A program made the position numbers and the translations under genes. The notes beneath the pieces were generated by a model that worked only from the letters and a program-made list of their open reading frames with translations, did no database searches and was not told the DNA's origin. A DNA stretch of 64,000 nucleotides from Aquabacterium fontiphilum. GTDB taxonomy: Bacteria; Pseudomonadota; Gammaproteobacteria; Burkholderiales; Burkholderiaceae_C. This document shows positions 15,751 to 24,026 of this stretch, piece after piece (position 1 is the first letter of the stretch; each line of letters begins with the position of its first letter). Where the stretch lies: NCBI RefSeq assembly GCF_009909205.1, contig NZ_JAAAPN010000015.1, forward strand, positions 1 through 64,000, given 5' to 3'.

Positions 15751-15764
15751 CATGGCGGCAGTGG

Positions 15765-15779
15765 CGGCATGCCGTTTGC
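15765..15779 (+). promoter_or_regulatory. Sigma-54 promoter for the AsmA-family gene
   Basis: CGGCATGCCGTTTGC matches the consensus except at the first base. Predicted transcript start 15791, 22 bases before the start. It is back to back with the dehydrogenase promoter, 14 bases apart. Confidence 0.75.
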
Positions 15780-15812
15780 AGAGCAGGGGCCTCTTCCCTG
15801 CAAGGTGTCGGT

Positions 15813-17822
15813 ATGAACGAACACGACCGTCTGCCCATGTGGCGGCGGGTTGCGCGCAAGCTTGGCTGGGTGATGCTGCTGTTGCTGACGTGCGTGCTGG
15901 CGGCAGCAGCAGTGGCCGAGCACCGAGGTTGGCCGTTTCTGCGGGATCCACTGTCGCAGGCACTCAGCGAGCGGCTGGGTCGTCCGGTTGTCATGGACGG
16001 CACCTTCAGGCTGCAGTTGAGGGGGCCCATTTCCCTGAAAGTCGATCGACTGACGGTGGCGCAGCCTGCGTGGATGGGTGCCTCAGGCGATCCCATGCTG
16101 CGCCTGGCGGACCTGTGGCTGGTATTGCCCTGGCGCGAGGCCTGGGCCGTGCTCAGCGGCCAGCCTTGGCAGCAGATGCGGCTGGCCCACGTGGGCGCCC
16201 GTCAGATGGACCTGGCGTTGTGGCGTGATGCCACTGGCCGTGCCAACTGGAGCCCCCGGGCCGACGGACAGTTGCTGCCAGCGCAGGCCGGGACGGACAG
16301 CTCGATCCTGCCGCGAGTAGATCGGCTTGTGGTGAACCAGGCCGTGTTGCAATGGCGCGATGCCATCTGGGCCCTGGAGCTTGACGCTCGCGCACGAACA
16401 CACGAAGGCGATGACGAGCACGGCGGCCCCGGTTTGCAGGCGTCGGGACAGGGGCGCTACCAGGGGCATCCTTTCACGGTCAGGTTGTCGTCCGCCGGGG
16501 TGCTGCCCCTCATGGATCGCCAGAAGCCGCAGGTGGCGGTGCCGGTATCAGTCACCGCGCAGCTCGGTGGTGGGCGCCTGTCTTTCGACGGCACCAGCGA
16601 AGATGTGCTGCAACTTGACGGGCTGGACGGACGCGTGGATGTGCGGGGCCGGTCGATGGCCCGACTGGGTGAGGCCATTGGTGTGACGTTGCCGACCACC
16701 GCACCCTTCGTCTTGCAAGGCCGCCTGCAGAAGCGGGGCGACCATTGGGCCCTGCGCGATAGCCATCTGCATGTGGGCGAGAGTCAGCTAGGAGGATGGT
16801 TTGAAGTGGACAAGCAGCCAGGGGTCGTGCCTGTTTTGCGCGGGGAGCTCACAGGCGCCCGGCTGGCGCTCAAGGATCTGGCGCCCAGCTTCGGTGCGGC
16901 AGCGCCAGGCAGCACCCAGACGCGCCGCCCGGGTGCGCGCATGCTGCCCGATCGGGAATTGGACGTGCCGTCCCTGCGGGCATTGGAGGCCAACGTGCGC
17001 GTCCGTCTGGCGCGCGTGTCTCTGGGGCAATGGTTTGAGCGTCCGCTTGCGCCGCTGCATGCCGATCTGCGCCTGCGTCAGGGGGTGCTGACGCTCAACG
17101 ACCTGCGGGCCAGCACGGCCGATGGCACGCTGGCTGGGCGCATCGCGCTGGACGGACGCCAGCCAACCTTGCGCTGGGACGCACGCCTGCAATGGCATGG
17201 CATCCGGCTGGAGCGTTGGCTTCAGGCAGACAATCCGCGAGCCCGGGGCGCTGATGCCTCCTACATCTCAGGGATGCTCTCCGGCCGTGGTGATCTGGCC
17301 GGACAGGGCAACTCCGTGGCCCAGCTCATGGCGTCGCTGGACGGCCAGGTGCTGACCTGGGTGGAGAAGGGACAGCTGTCGCGCTTGGTCACGGAAGTGG
17401 CCGGCCTGCATGTACTGGAGGCCTTGGGTCTGCTCATTCAGGGTGACGAGCCAGCACCGTTGCGTTGTGGTGTGGCCCGTTTTGATGTGCGCAATGGGGT
17501 GATGACACCCAAACCCGTGGTGGTGGATACCGGGCGCAGCACGATTCTGGTGTCGGGGCAGGTGTCGCTGGCCGATGAGCGGCTTGCGCTGACCGTGACC
17601 AGCACCCCCAGGCACTTCACCTTGATTTCGCTGCGTACCCCCATCGACGTGACAGGGACACTCTCTGATCCCCAGGTCCGCCTGCGCCCAGCCCCCATGG
17701 GCGTGCGCGCGTTGTCCGCCTTGGCGCTGGGCGCGGTGGCGCCGCTGGCAGCCCTGCTGCCCCTCATTGATCCAGGAGCCGAGCAGCCGGGATGCGAAGC
17801 GCTCCTCAAGGCGCCTTCTTGA
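15813..17822 (+). CDS. AsmA-family envelope protein
   Basis: A 669-residue protein with a single N-terminal membrane segment (about 15-34, [20 protein letters not shown]) and a large periplasmic part. The first domain follows the AsmA pattern ([33 protein letters not shown]). The C-terminal domain (about 430-650) contains the conserved segment with [23 protein letters not shown] and a final strand region [15 protein letters not shown]. AsmA-like proteins are bridge-type proteins that affect outer-membrane lipid assembly. It stands alone in its operon with a good sigma-54 promoter, so it probably remodels the envelope as part of the same response. Confidence 0.88.
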   Translation: MNEHDRLPMWRRVARKLGWVMLLLLTCVLAAAAVAEHRGWPFLRDPLSQALSERLGRPVVMDGTFRLQLRGPISLKVDRLTVAQPAWMGASGDPMLRLADLWLVLPWREAWAVLSGQPWQQMRLAHVGARQMDLALWRDATGRANWSPRADGQLLPAQAGTDSSILPRVDRLVVNQAVLQWRDAIWALELDARARTHEGDDEHGGPGLQASGQGRYQGHPFTVRLSSAGVLPLMDRQKPQVAVPVSVTAQLGGGRLSFDGTSEDVLQLDGLDGRVDVRGRSMARLGEAIGVTLPTTAPFVLQGRLQKRGDHWALRDSHLHVGESQLGGWFEVDKQPGVVPVLRGELTGARLALKDLAPSFGAAAPGSTQTRRPGARMLPDRELDVPSLRALEANVRVRLARVSLGQWFERPLAPLHADLRLRQGVLTLNDLRASTADGTLAGRIALDGRQPTLRWDARLQWHGIRLERWLQADNPRARGADASYISGMLSGRGDLAGQGNSVAQLMASLDGQVLTWVEKGQLSRLVTEVAGLHVLEALGLLIQGDEPAPLRCGVARFDVRNGVMTPKPVVVDTGRSTILVSGQVSLADERLALTVTSTPRHFTLISLRTPIDVTGTLSDPQVRLRPAPMGVRALSALALGAVAPLAALLPLIDPGAEQPGCEALLKAPS

Positions 17823-17842
17823 TGTGGCCTGGCTGGTGGGCT

Positions 17843-17857
17843 GGGAACAGGCCTTGC
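17843..17857 (+). promoter_or_regulatory. Candidate sigma-54 promoter for the 17915 gene
   Basis: GGGAACAGGCCTTGC has perfect TTGC and spacing, and the -24 half reads GGAACA, a variant shared with sites 834, 19633 and 32183. Predicted transcript start 17869, 46 bases before the start codon. Confidence 0.5.
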
Positions 17858-17914
17858 CCCGTTGCCAGGGCAAGGCAGCCCCTGCTGCCCAACCCATCAG
17901 GAAAGGGACACACC

Positions 17915-18409
17915 ATGGCTTCACAGGGAAGAAAGGAAACCGATCCGGCTGATGCCACCCGTCAGCCTGGCGAGGAAGGCAACTACTACACCGGTGGCAA
18001 TCGCGGCATGGCCCACATGAACGAGCCCGGCCAGCACCCCGGTCATCTGTCCGACGACCCGACGCGCTACGAAGGCGCGTTCGGCAGCCCCACCGATGAC
18101 AGCTGGTTTGATTCGGACTATCAGCGCTGGCGCGAAGAGCAGTTGCGCCGCTTCGATGATGACTACCGTCGATGGCGACAGGAGCGGTTTCAGCGCTTCT
18201 CAAGCGAGTTCACCCAATGGCGCCAAGGGCGTGAGGGCGGCTTCCAGGAGGGCGCCCTGGTCAGCGCTGGTGCCGTGGCCGCAGAAGCCAGCAGCGAGCA
18301 GACAGCCGCTGGCGCCGCCGCGCCGTTGTCCGAGCCTGCGCTGGCCGCTGCGACGGGGCCCCACGGGCCGGTGGTCAGCGAGGCCGACCCCACTTCAAAC
18401 GCCGGCTGA
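17915..18409 (+). CDS. Acidic protein with three 15-residue W/F/D repeats
   Basis: A 164-residue soluble protein. The first 65 residues are polar and Gly/Asn-rich. Residues 68-112 are three tandem 15-residue units: FDSDYQRWREEQLRR, FDDDYRRWRQERFQR and FSSEFTQWRQGREGG, sharing F-x-x-[DE]-[YF]-x-x-WR. The unit period fits a bundle of short helices. The tail is Ala/Glu-rich and probably disordered. I recall this repeat from uncharacterised proteins found next to CsbD, BON and PRC-barrel genes; no function is known. The start has a GGAAAGGGA ribosome binding site. Own candidate sigma-54 promoter upstream; BON lipoprotein gene downstream. Confidence 0.75.
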   Translation: MASQGRKETDPADATRQPGEEGNYYTGGNRGMAHMNEPGQHPGHLSDDPTRYEGAFGSPTDDSWFDSDYQRWREEQLRRFDDDYRRWRQERFQRFSSEFTQWRQGREGGFQEGALVSAGAVAAEASSEQTAAGAAAPLSEPALAAATGPHGPVVSEADPTSNAG

Positions 18410-18449
18410 AGCATGGCTATCCCGGTGATCACAAACTTTGTTACAGCGT

Positions 18450-18464
18450 GGGCCCGCCGTTTGC
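18450..18464 (+). promoter_or_regulatory. Candidate sigma-54 promoter for the BON lipoprotein gene
   Basis: GGGCCCGCCGTTTGC has one internal change (C for A) in the -24 half and a perfect TTGC. Predicted transcript start 18476; 65-base leader. Confidence 0.62.
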
Positions 18465-18540
18465 CACACGGGGTTCGGGCGCGGTCGTGGCCCTCAGTCA
18501 CGGTCGCGGTTCGTTTCACCGTCATAAAGGAGAACGCAAG

Positions 18541-18870
18541 ATGAAGAACCTGCTCGTTGCCACCGCTGTGGCCATTTCCGCCACCATGAGCCTGAGCGCC
18601 TGCGCTGTCACCAGCGGCCAAAGCACCGTCGGCGAGTATGTCGATGACACGACCATCACCACCCGCGTGAAGGCACGCTTCGCCGAAGATTCAACCGTGA
18701 GCGCCATGCGCATCAACGTCGAGACGCTCAAGGGTGAGGTGCAACTGTCTGGCTTCGCTGCGAATGCGGAGGAGAAGGCACGTGCGGCCGAGGTGGCCTC
18801 CAAGGTGCCTGGCGTGACCAAGGTGCGCAACAACATCTCGATCCGCCAGTCGGGTAGCGCCAACCAGTAA
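18541..18870 (+). CDS. BON-domain lipoprotein (OsmY-like)
   Basis: A 109-residue exported protein. The signal peptide ends in the lipobox LSAC (cysteine at about 21), so the mature protein is lipid-anchored. One BON domain follows (about 38-103: DDTTITTRVKARFAEDS ... GEVQLSGFAANAEEKARAAEVASKVPGVTKVRNNI). BON domains bind phospholipid surfaces and occur in OsmY and DolP, which protect the envelope during osmotic stress. It has an AAAGGAGA ribosome binding site and its own candidate sigma-54 promoter, and ends at a strong bidirectional hairpin shared with the convergent OmpA-type gene. Confidence 0.9.
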   Translation: MKNLLVATAVAISATMSLSACAVTSGQSTVGEYVDDTTITTRVKARFAEDSTVSAMRINVETLKGEVQLSGFAANAEEKARAAEVASKVPGVTKVRNNISIRQSGSANQ

Positions 18871-18913
18871 AGGCATGGGGGACTGCATTCGATGTGGTCC
18901 CCGGACATTGCTT

Positions 18914-18944
18914 AGCCCGGCTGGGTATGTGACCCAGCCGGGCT
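18914..18944. terminator. Bidirectional hairpin between the BON and OmpA-type genes
   Basis: Perfect 13-bp arms (AGCCCGGCTGGGT and ACCCAGCCGGGCT) are separated by 5 bases, exactly between two convergent genes. There is only a short T-containing tail on the plus side, so it is a hairpin-type terminator without a strong U tract. Confidence 0.75.
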
Positions 18945-18948
18945 TGCT

Positions 18949-19599
18949 TCATCCTGCCTGGCCCGTGTCACGCACGAAAATCTCGACGCGTCGATTGCGC
19001 GCCCGGCCATCGGCTGATGCGTTGCTGGCCACCGGCTCCCGGGCGCCACGCCCTGCTGTCTCGATTTGCTGGGCGGGCACCCCCCGGTCGACCAGATAGG
19101 TTCTGACCCGCTCGGCGCGTTCACTGGAAAGCCGATCGTTGATGGCGTCGCTGCCGGTGTTGTCAGTGTGGCCGATCACGCGCACGCGCATTCCCGGCTG
19201 GTTGCGCACGCCTTGCGCAAATTGATCGAGGACTTGTCGCAGTTCGGGTTTGATGTCTGCCCGACCCACATCAAATGAAATGTCGGCCGGCACATTGAGC
19301 TTGAGCTGGTTGTCTTCGGTACGAGACACTTCCACACCTGTGCCGCGCGTGCTCTGTTCCAGCTCGGCTTGCTGCTTTTCCAGGTGACGCGACCACACAT
19401 TGCCTGCGACGGCGCCCAGGGCGCCGCCGATTACCGCGCCTGGCAGCACCTTGCCGCCCGTGGCCTTGCCAACCACCGCGCCCGCGACTGCGCCAGCACC
19501 TGCGCCGGTGGCCACACGGCGATCCCGCTCCCCCATGTTCTCACACGCTGCCAGCAAGGGCAGGACGATACACAATGACACCAGGGTGGCTTTCTGCAT
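18949..19599 (-). CDS. OmpA-family lipoprotein with glycine-zipper segment
   Basis: A 216-residue exported lipoprotein. The signal peptide has the lipobox LLAAC (cysteine at about 19). A Gly/Ala-rich zipper segment follows (about 30-65, GAGAGAVAGAVVGKATGGKVLPGAVIGGALGAVAG in part). An OmpA-like peptidoglycan-binding domain spans about 100-210, with ISFDVGRADIKPELRQVLDQFA and GHTDNTGSDAINDRLSSERAERVRTYL. This is the YiaD-type design that ties the outer membrane to the cell wall. A candidate sigma-54 promoter lies 34 bases upstream of the start. Confidence 0.9.
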   Translation of the reverse strand: MQKATLVSLCIVLPLLAACENMGERDRRVATGAGAGAVAGAVVGKATGGKVLPGAVIGGALGAVAGNVWSRHLEKQQAELEQSTRGTGVEVSRTEDNQLKLNVPADISFDVGRADIKPELRQVLDQFAQGVRNQPGMRVRVIGHTDNTGSDAINDRLSSERAERVRTYLVDRGVPAQQIETAGRGAREPVASNASADGRARNRRVEIFVRDTGQAG

Positions 19600-19632
19600 G
19601 ATGAGCTCCAGTTGTTGTAGTGCCCCCGCGCG

Positions 19633-19647
19633 GCAAACCTTGTTCCC
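19633..19647 (-). promoter_or_regulatory. Candidate sigma-54 promoter for the OmpA-type lipoprotein gene
   Basis: Minus strand GGGAACAAGGTTTGC has perfect TTGC and spacing, with the GGAACA variant at -24. Predicted transcript start 19621, 22 bases before the start codon. Confidence 0.5.
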
Positions 19648-19657
19648 GTGTGGGCCT

Positions 19658-20896
19658 TCAATCCGACGCGCGGTCGCCCAATATCCAGAGCACGGCCAGC
19701 GCTGGGCCTGCTGCCCACAGTGACGACAGGAGTCCTTCGGAAGGCGCCCATCCCGCCCATGCCGCGACAAGCAACATGCTGATCGCGAGCGCCTGAAGGG
19801 TCCACCACCAACGTCTTCGCTGACGCATGCTGCCGATGGCAAGGGTCGCCGCCCCCAGGGCCAGCGCACCACCGAGCCAGTCCGCCAGGGTGCGGGGCAG
19901 GCCACTGGCTGCAGGCCATAGCCCCACCATCTGGCCGAGCCAGAATGCGGCCATGGCTGCCTGGAGCAGGGGGCGCTGCCACACCCACGCGGACAGCGAG
20001 CGCGCGCCCTCTGCTTCGCCGGTGGCGATGAACTGATCCAGGTCCTTGGCGGGGTGGCCCAGCAGGGTGCGTGTGATGCTGCCTTCCGTAGACGGACTGG
20101 TCTCGATGAGGCGCCAGGTGTCCTGGTTAAAAGGCCAACGCAGCCGAGATCCCAGGGCGGCCGTCGTGCGCACGACCCACGTGGGCACGCTCAGACTCGC
20201 GACTGGCCGCATGCGCATGGCCCGTCGCAGCGTGGCCAGGGCATCGTGCAGGCGCCATGGACGGGGGCCTGCCAGCCGAATGATGCGCCGGGCGTAAGCC
20301 TCGCTGGTGGCCAACCTGACCAGGCAGGCGACCAGATCCTGCAGGTGGATGGGTTGCAAGGTCTGCCTGCCGCCTGCGGGGACAGGCAACCGGGGCAAGC
20401 TGGCCAGCCCCATCAGCCATCGGATCATGGGGGCGTCCAGGGCAAACACCAACGACGGCTGGACGACCACGCCGTCCAGTGGCAGCTTCAGCAGGTTGGC
20501 TTCCGCCGCGGCCTTGCTCGCTAACAGCGCACTATGCGAGCTCGGGTCGGCCCCCAGGGAGGACAGGTGGATCACGCGGCGCACCCCGGCCAGCACGCAT
20601 GCCTTGAACAAGGCTCTTGGCGCTCTGACATGCACATTACGGAAGTGATGTGCCCGGCGCTCATGGCGCAGACCCACCGTGTTGATCACGACATCCACAC
20701 CGTAGAGCAAAGGCCACCAATCCATCACTTCGGTTGCATCGTGGAAGTCCACGCTGACCGTGCGCGTGCGGATGCTCAATGCCTTCAGGCGTGCCGACTC
20801 CCGGGCCACGCCAATCACTTCATGGCCTTGCGCCAGCAACGCCTCTACCAGACGGGAACCGATCAGGCCAGTTGCGCCAGTCACCAGGATGATCAT
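19658..20896 (-). CDS. NAD(P)-binding SDR-like protein with C-terminal membrane domain
   Basis: A 412-residue two-part protein. Residues 1-290 are an atypical SDR/NAD(P)H-binding domain, with TGATGLIGSRLVEALLAQGHEV (6-27), WWPLLYGVDVVINTVG and HLSSLGADPSSHS. The catalytic Tyr-x-x-x-Lys is not evident, as in NmrA-like and DUF2867-associated SDRs. Residues 300-412 carry about four hydrophobic helices of DoxX-like character. The cofactor fold suggests redox sensing or an oxidoreductase step at the membrane; the substrate is unknown. Divergent from the 20946 gene. I see no sigma-54 site in front of it on its own strand, so it may use another promoter. Confidence 0.75.
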   Translation of the reverse strand: MIILVTGATGLIGSRLVEALLAQGHEVIGVARESARLKALSIRTRTVSVDFHDATEVMDWWPLLYGVDVVINTVGLRHERRAHHFRNVHVRAPRALFKACVLAGVRRVIHLSSLGADPSSHSALLASKAAAEANLLKLPLDGVVVQPSLVFALDAPMIRWLMGLASLPRLPVPAGGRQTLQPIHLQDLVACLVRLATSEAYARRIIRLAGPRPWRLHDALATLRRAMRMRPVASLSVPTWVVRTTAALGSRLRWPFNQDTWRLIETSPSTEGSITRTLLGHPAKDLDQFIATGEAEGARSLSAWVWQRPLLQAAMAAFWLGQMVGLWPAASGLPRTLADWLGGALALGAATLAIGSMRQRRRWWWTLQALAISMLLVAAWAGWAPSEGLLSSLWAAGPALAVLWILGDRASD

Positions 20897-20918
20897 GTCA
20901 AGGATCCAGCCTTAAGGG

Positions 20919-20933
20919 CGGAATGCGGTTTGC
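20919..20933 (+). promoter_or_regulatory. Candidate sigma-54 promoter at the 5' edge of the 20946 gene
   Basis: CGGAATGCGGTTTGC has one internal change (A for C) and a perfect TTGC. Predicted transcript start 20945, one base before the assigned ATG; either the mRNA is almost leaderless or translation starts further in. Confidence 0.5.
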
Positions 20934-20945
20934 TCCAGCCCCCGA

Positions 20946-21575
20946 ATGATGAAGAACGCGCGTTCCCTGGCCACTGTGGCATTGGCAGCTGGCACTGCGG
21001 CGAGTTTGGCGTCGCTGTTTGCACTGATGGTCCACAGCCAACGCAGTCGTCACACGCCCTGGCAAATGATCAACGCCCCCAGCCACTGGGTACATGGGCA
21101 AGAGGCGTTGCGGCAGCGACAGTTGTCGGGCCAGCACACTTTGCTCGGCTTCGCGATTCACCACCTGAGCTCCTTGTGGTGGGCCGCTGTGTACACACGC
21201 ATCTGCCCTTGTCCCGCCGGTCAAGCCCAACCTTCCATGGCCCGCGCGGCCGTGGTGGCCCTGGGAGCGTGGGTGGTAGACACCTGGCTCGTTCCCCGGC
21301 GCCTGACGCCGGGCTTCGAGCGGCAGGCCACCCCGGCTGGCCTGCTTGTCATCTATGGAAGCTTCGGGGCGGGACTCTGGTTGGGCCACCTCTGTCATGC
21401 ACAGACGGAGGCTGGCCCGGCAGAGCGATGTTCAGCGCGCAGAGCCAGCGCCGGTCCCGGTCCCGGTCCCTGTCGTGCCGCTGCCAGCACCGGTGCCATC
21501 CGCGGGAGCGGTTCCCGTGCCGCTGCCGGTTCCACCAGTGCCAGTAGTGCCGGTGCCCCTTCCGGTTCCCGTTGA
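20946..21575 (+). CDS. Hypothetical membrane protein
   Basis: A 209-residue frame of which about 155 residues look like a real membrane protein. Hydrophobic segments are at 8-28, 78-90, 98-112 and 130-150 (TPAGLLVIYGSFGAGLWLGHL). The last 55 residues are Ser/Gly/Ala-rich and lie antisense to the repetitive end of the convergent gene at 21432, so the natural stop was probably lost or the tail is unstructured. I do not recognise the family; the conserved-looking stretch VVDTWLVPRRLTPGFERQ may be useful for searching. The start is uncertain because the predicted transcript begins one base before it. Confidence 0.6.
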   Translation: MMKNARSLATVALAAGTAASLASLFALMVHSQRSRHTPWQMINAPSHWVHGQEALRQRQLSGQHTLLGFAIHHLSSLWWAAVYTRICPCPAGQAQPSMARAAVVALGAWVVDTWLVPRRLTPGFERQATPAGLLVIYGSFGAGLWLGHLCHAQTEAGPAERCSARRASAGPGPGPCRAAASTGAIRGSGSRAAAGSTSASSAGAPSGSR

Positions 21576-21887
21576 CGGTCCAGTGTCACCCGTGCCACGG
21601 CGAGACGTGCCATTGGTTTCATCATCCTCGCGTGCGTCACCGCGTTGTCTCGTGTTGTTCTTGCGTTGGGTCTTCGTGTCGCGGTCGTTGCGCCGATCCG
21701 CAGCCCGATCGTCGGCGGGCATGTTGTTGCCCGGAACGGTATCTGGCGGGGTGGTGCTGCTGCGATTGGTGGTCTCCGGGGTCGGTGTGGTGCCGGGCAG
21801 GGTACGGTCCAGGCTCTGAGCGTGTGCACCGGCAGCAGCCAGCACCAGCACGCTGCTCAGCGTGGCGGTTCGAATGAAGGTTCGCAT
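21432..21887 (-). CDS. Secreted low-complexity protein with Gly/Thr-rich tail
   Basis: A 151-residue protein with a clear signal peptide (residues 1-23, ending AGAHAQ). The middle is Asp/Arg/Thr-rich (DDRAADRRNDRDTKTQRKNNTRQ). The last 50 residues are Gly-Thr repeats (GTGTGRGTGTTGTGG style), certainly disordered. No folded domain is apparent. It overlaps the convergent 20946 frame by 144 bases. A good sigma-54 promoter lies 70 bases upstream. It could be a periplasmic hydrophilin-like protectant; this is a guess from composition. Confidence 0.68.
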   Translation of the reverse strand: MRTFIRTATLSSVLVLAAAGAHAQSLDRTLPGTTPTPETTNRSSTTPPDTVPGNNMPADDRAADRRNDRDTKTQRKNNTRQRGDAREDDETNGTSRRGTGDTGPSTGTGRGTGTTGTGGTGSGTGTAPADGTGAGSGTTGTGTGTGAGSAR

Positions 21888-21956
21888 GATGTGTTCCTCA
21901 AGAGGGGTCAGTTGGATGGAGGCGTAGCCGTCATGACGACGGCGCATCAGAACACG

Positions 21957-21971
21957 GCAAGCGGTGTGCCG
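21957..21971 (-). promoter_or_regulatory. Sigma-54 promoter for the secreted low-complexity protein
   Basis: Minus strand CGGCACACCGCTTGC has a perfect TTGC and a near-perfect -24 half. Predicted transcript start 21945; 58-base leader. Confidence 0.68.
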
Positions 21972-21985
21972 TTCGCGCTGTGTAC

Positions 21986-22000
21986 GGGCATGCGGATTGC
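21986..22000 (+). promoter_or_regulatory. Sigma-54 promoter for the mechanosensitive channel gene
   Basis: GGGCATGCGGATTGC matches the consensus except at the first base. Predicted transcript start 22012, which excludes the upstream in-frame ATG at 21964 and supports the GTG start at 22036. Confidence 0.75.
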
Positions 22001-22035
22001 ACCCGGGAGGGCTCAGAACAAACAGGAGCATCTGG

Positions 22036-23196
22036 GTGAGGGCAGACTGGCACGCATGGGTGGCTGCATGGGACAGGGTGGATGCCGCATGGTGGGCCGT
22101 GCTCGCACTGGCCTGCGTGGCCGCGTTGCTGGGGTGGTTGGGCATTCGCCTGCTTGATGCCATCGGCCGGCGGTCTGCCAAGCGGGCGCCTGTGCTCAAT
22201 GTGCTGCGGCTGGCTACCCACCGCCCTGCCAATGTGCTGGCCCCGCTGTTGGCCGTGGCCGTGGTGATGTCCAGCGCGTCGGATCAACTCGATGGCATCA
22301 TCGGCGCAAGAAGGCTGATCACGGTATCGATCGTGGTGGTCATGACCTGGTTGCTGATGAAGGCGGTAGGGGCGGTCAGCGACATTGTCAGCGTGGTGCA
22401 CCCCGCCAGCGACACCGACAACCTGTCCGCCCGCAGATTGCAGACGCAAACCCAGGTGCTGACACGGGTGATGGCCGCCGTGATCGCCTTGCTGGGTGTG
22501 GCCATGGCCCTGATGACCTTTCCCCAGGTCCGACATGTGGGGGCCAGCTTGCTGGCATCGGCCGGTCTGGCTGGCATCGTCGCCGGTCTGGCTGCAAGGC
22601 CCCTGCTGGGCAACCTCATCGCTGGTCTGCAGATCGGTCTGACTCAGCCCATCCGACTCGATGACGTCGTCATCGTGCAAGGTGAGTGGGGGCGCATTGA
22701 AGAAATCAATGGCACATACGTCGTGGTCCGCCTGTGGGACGAGCGGCGACTGGTGGTCCCGTTGGAGTGGTGGACGCAGAATCCCTTCCAGAACTGGACG
22801 CGCACGAGTTCAAACATCCTGGGGACGGTGTTTCTCTGGGTGGATTACCGCATGCCCGTGGCACCGCTGCGCGCCGAGCTGCAACGCTTTTGCCATGATC
22901 AGCCGAACTGGGATGGTCGGGTGTGCGAACTGGTGGTGACCGAATCGACGGAGCGCGCCATGCAGTTGCGTTGTCTGATCAGCTCGCGTGATTCGGGGCA
23001 GAACTGGGCGCTGCGATGTGCCGTGCGTGAACACATGGTCAATCACATCCAGGCCACCATGCCGGACTACCTCCCGCAGATCCGCACCACCTGGGCGCCG
23101 AGCGAGACCTTGCAGCCTGGCTATCCTGCCGCCATGCCCCTTCCCCAGGGGCCAGCCGGAGGTCAGGGCGTCGCGCCATCGGGTGGTCTGCCCTGA
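22036..23196 (+). CDS. MscS-family mechanosensitive ion channel
   Basis: A 386-residue inner-membrane channel. Hydrophobic segments lie at about 17-40, 65-85, 95-115, 155-175 and 180-215. The pore-lining helix region ASLLASAGLAGIVAGLAARPLLGNLIAGLQIGLTQPIRLDD and the following beta domain with VVRLWDERRLVVPLEWWTQNPFQNW match the MscS core. These channels release solutes on hypo-osmotic shock. The GTG start at 22036 has GGAG 8 bases upstream and lies 24 bases after the predicted sigma-54 transcript start. The 3' end overlaps otsB by 34 bases, tail to tail. Pairing with trehalose synthesis gives an osmotic build-up and release set. Confidence 0.9.
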   Translation: MRADWHAWVAAWDRVDAAWWAVLALACVAALLGWLGIRLLDAIGRRSAKRAPVLNVLRLATHRPANVLAPLLAVAVVMSSASDQLDGIIGARRLITVSIVVVMTWLLMKAVGAVSDIVSVVHPASDTDNLSARRLQTQTQVLTRVMAAVIALLGVAMALMTFPQVRHVGASLLASAGLAGIVAGLAARPLLGNLIAGLQIGLTQPIRLDDVVIVQGEWGRIEEINGTYVVVRLWDERRLVVPLEWWTQNPFQNWTRTSSNILGTVFLWVDYRMPVAPLRAELQRFCHDQPNWDGRVCELVVTESTERAMQLRCLISSRDSGQNWALRCAVREHMVNHIQATMPDYLPQIRTTWAPSETLQPGYPAAMPLPQGPAGGQGVAPSGGLP

Positions 23197-24020
23197 CCAC
23201 CTCTTCTTCGCCCGGCGGGCAGCAGGCGCCGCATGCCGCTCTGCCTGGTCTGCGTGGAAGGCTGGTTTCGCAGCGCATGGAGGCGTTGCAGCAAGGCAGC
23301 GACGTCAGCGGTATGGCGTACGCGATAGCGAGCCTGGGACGGCCCTTCATCACCGACGCGAATGGTCAGCCAGCTGTCGGGTGCGCGGGTGAAGGCCAGT
23401 TCGTCGGTGACATCGTCACCCACGAACAGCAGATGATCGCATTGAGCATCGGTCATCAAAGCAGCCAAAGCCTCGCGCTTGGTGACCGCTCTGGGTGGCA
23501 GCACGTTCATGACGTGGATGCCCGGGATCAGGCGGGGTGAGGGCTGGAGCGTGGTCAGTGCCGTGCCCAAGAACTGAACCAGGGCATAGGGGTGTTCACA
23601 GTGGCGGTGGTGAACCGACAAGGTGGCCCCCTTGTTCTCGAGTCGCAGGCCGGCCAGCTCGGGGTTGCGTGAGATGGTTTCTTCGAGCTGGCGTTGCCAG
23701 AGCTGGCAGATCCGCGTCTGTACACCCAGATCGGGATCATGGCCCGGCATGCCCTCGTTGCCATGGTTGCCGACGATGTACCGTACCGACGCGGGCAGGC
23801 GGGCCAGCAGGCTGGCGCGTGAGCGCCCCGATACCACGGCCACCTGCGCCACTTCCGCAAGTCTGTCCAGGGCGCGCCAGGTGGGCGTGTCCATGTGGGC
23901 CTCATCGGGTTCGTCCACGATCGGCGCCAGCGTGCCGTCGAAGTCGAAGGCCATCAGGGTGTCGGAAAGCGCCCATCGCATGAGCACCGGCAGATGCTGG
24001 TGAGACAAGATCATCTTCAT
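23163..24020 (-). CDS. otsB: Trehalose-6-phosphate phosphatase
   Basis: A 285-residue HAD-superfamily phosphatase converting trehalose 6-phosphate to trehalose. Motif I is DFDGTLAPIVDEP (about 26-38) with the nucleophilic first Asp, motif II is VVSGRSR, VGNHGNEGM is typical of OtsB, and motif IV is GDDVTDELAF. The tail (about 255-285) is Arg/Gly-rich and overlaps the end of the channel gene. It follows otsA by 6 bases in the operon led by the gene at 26845. The trehalose product protects against osmotic, cold and desiccation stress. Confidence 0.93.
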   Translation of the reverse strand: MKMILSHQHLPVLMRWALSDTLMAFDFDGTLAPIVDEPDEAHMDTPTWRALDRLAEVAQVAVVSGRSRASLLARLPASVRYIVGNHGNEGMPGHDPDLGVQTRICQLWQRQLEETISRNPELAGLRLENKGATLSVHHRHCEHPYALVQFLGTALTTLQPSPRLIPGIHVMNVLPPRAVTKREALAALMTDAQCDHLLFVGDDVTDELAFTRAPDSWLTIRVGDEGPSQARYRVRHTADVAALLQRLHALRNQPSTQTRQSGMRRLLPAGRRRGGQGRPPDGATP

Positions 24021-24026
24021 GGCACG

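Noticed and set aside
21432-21600. Repeated GGTNCC-like units considered as a CRISPR or tandem-repeat array
   Set aside because: The units are short, without spacers, and are codons for Gly and Thr inside a secreted protein.
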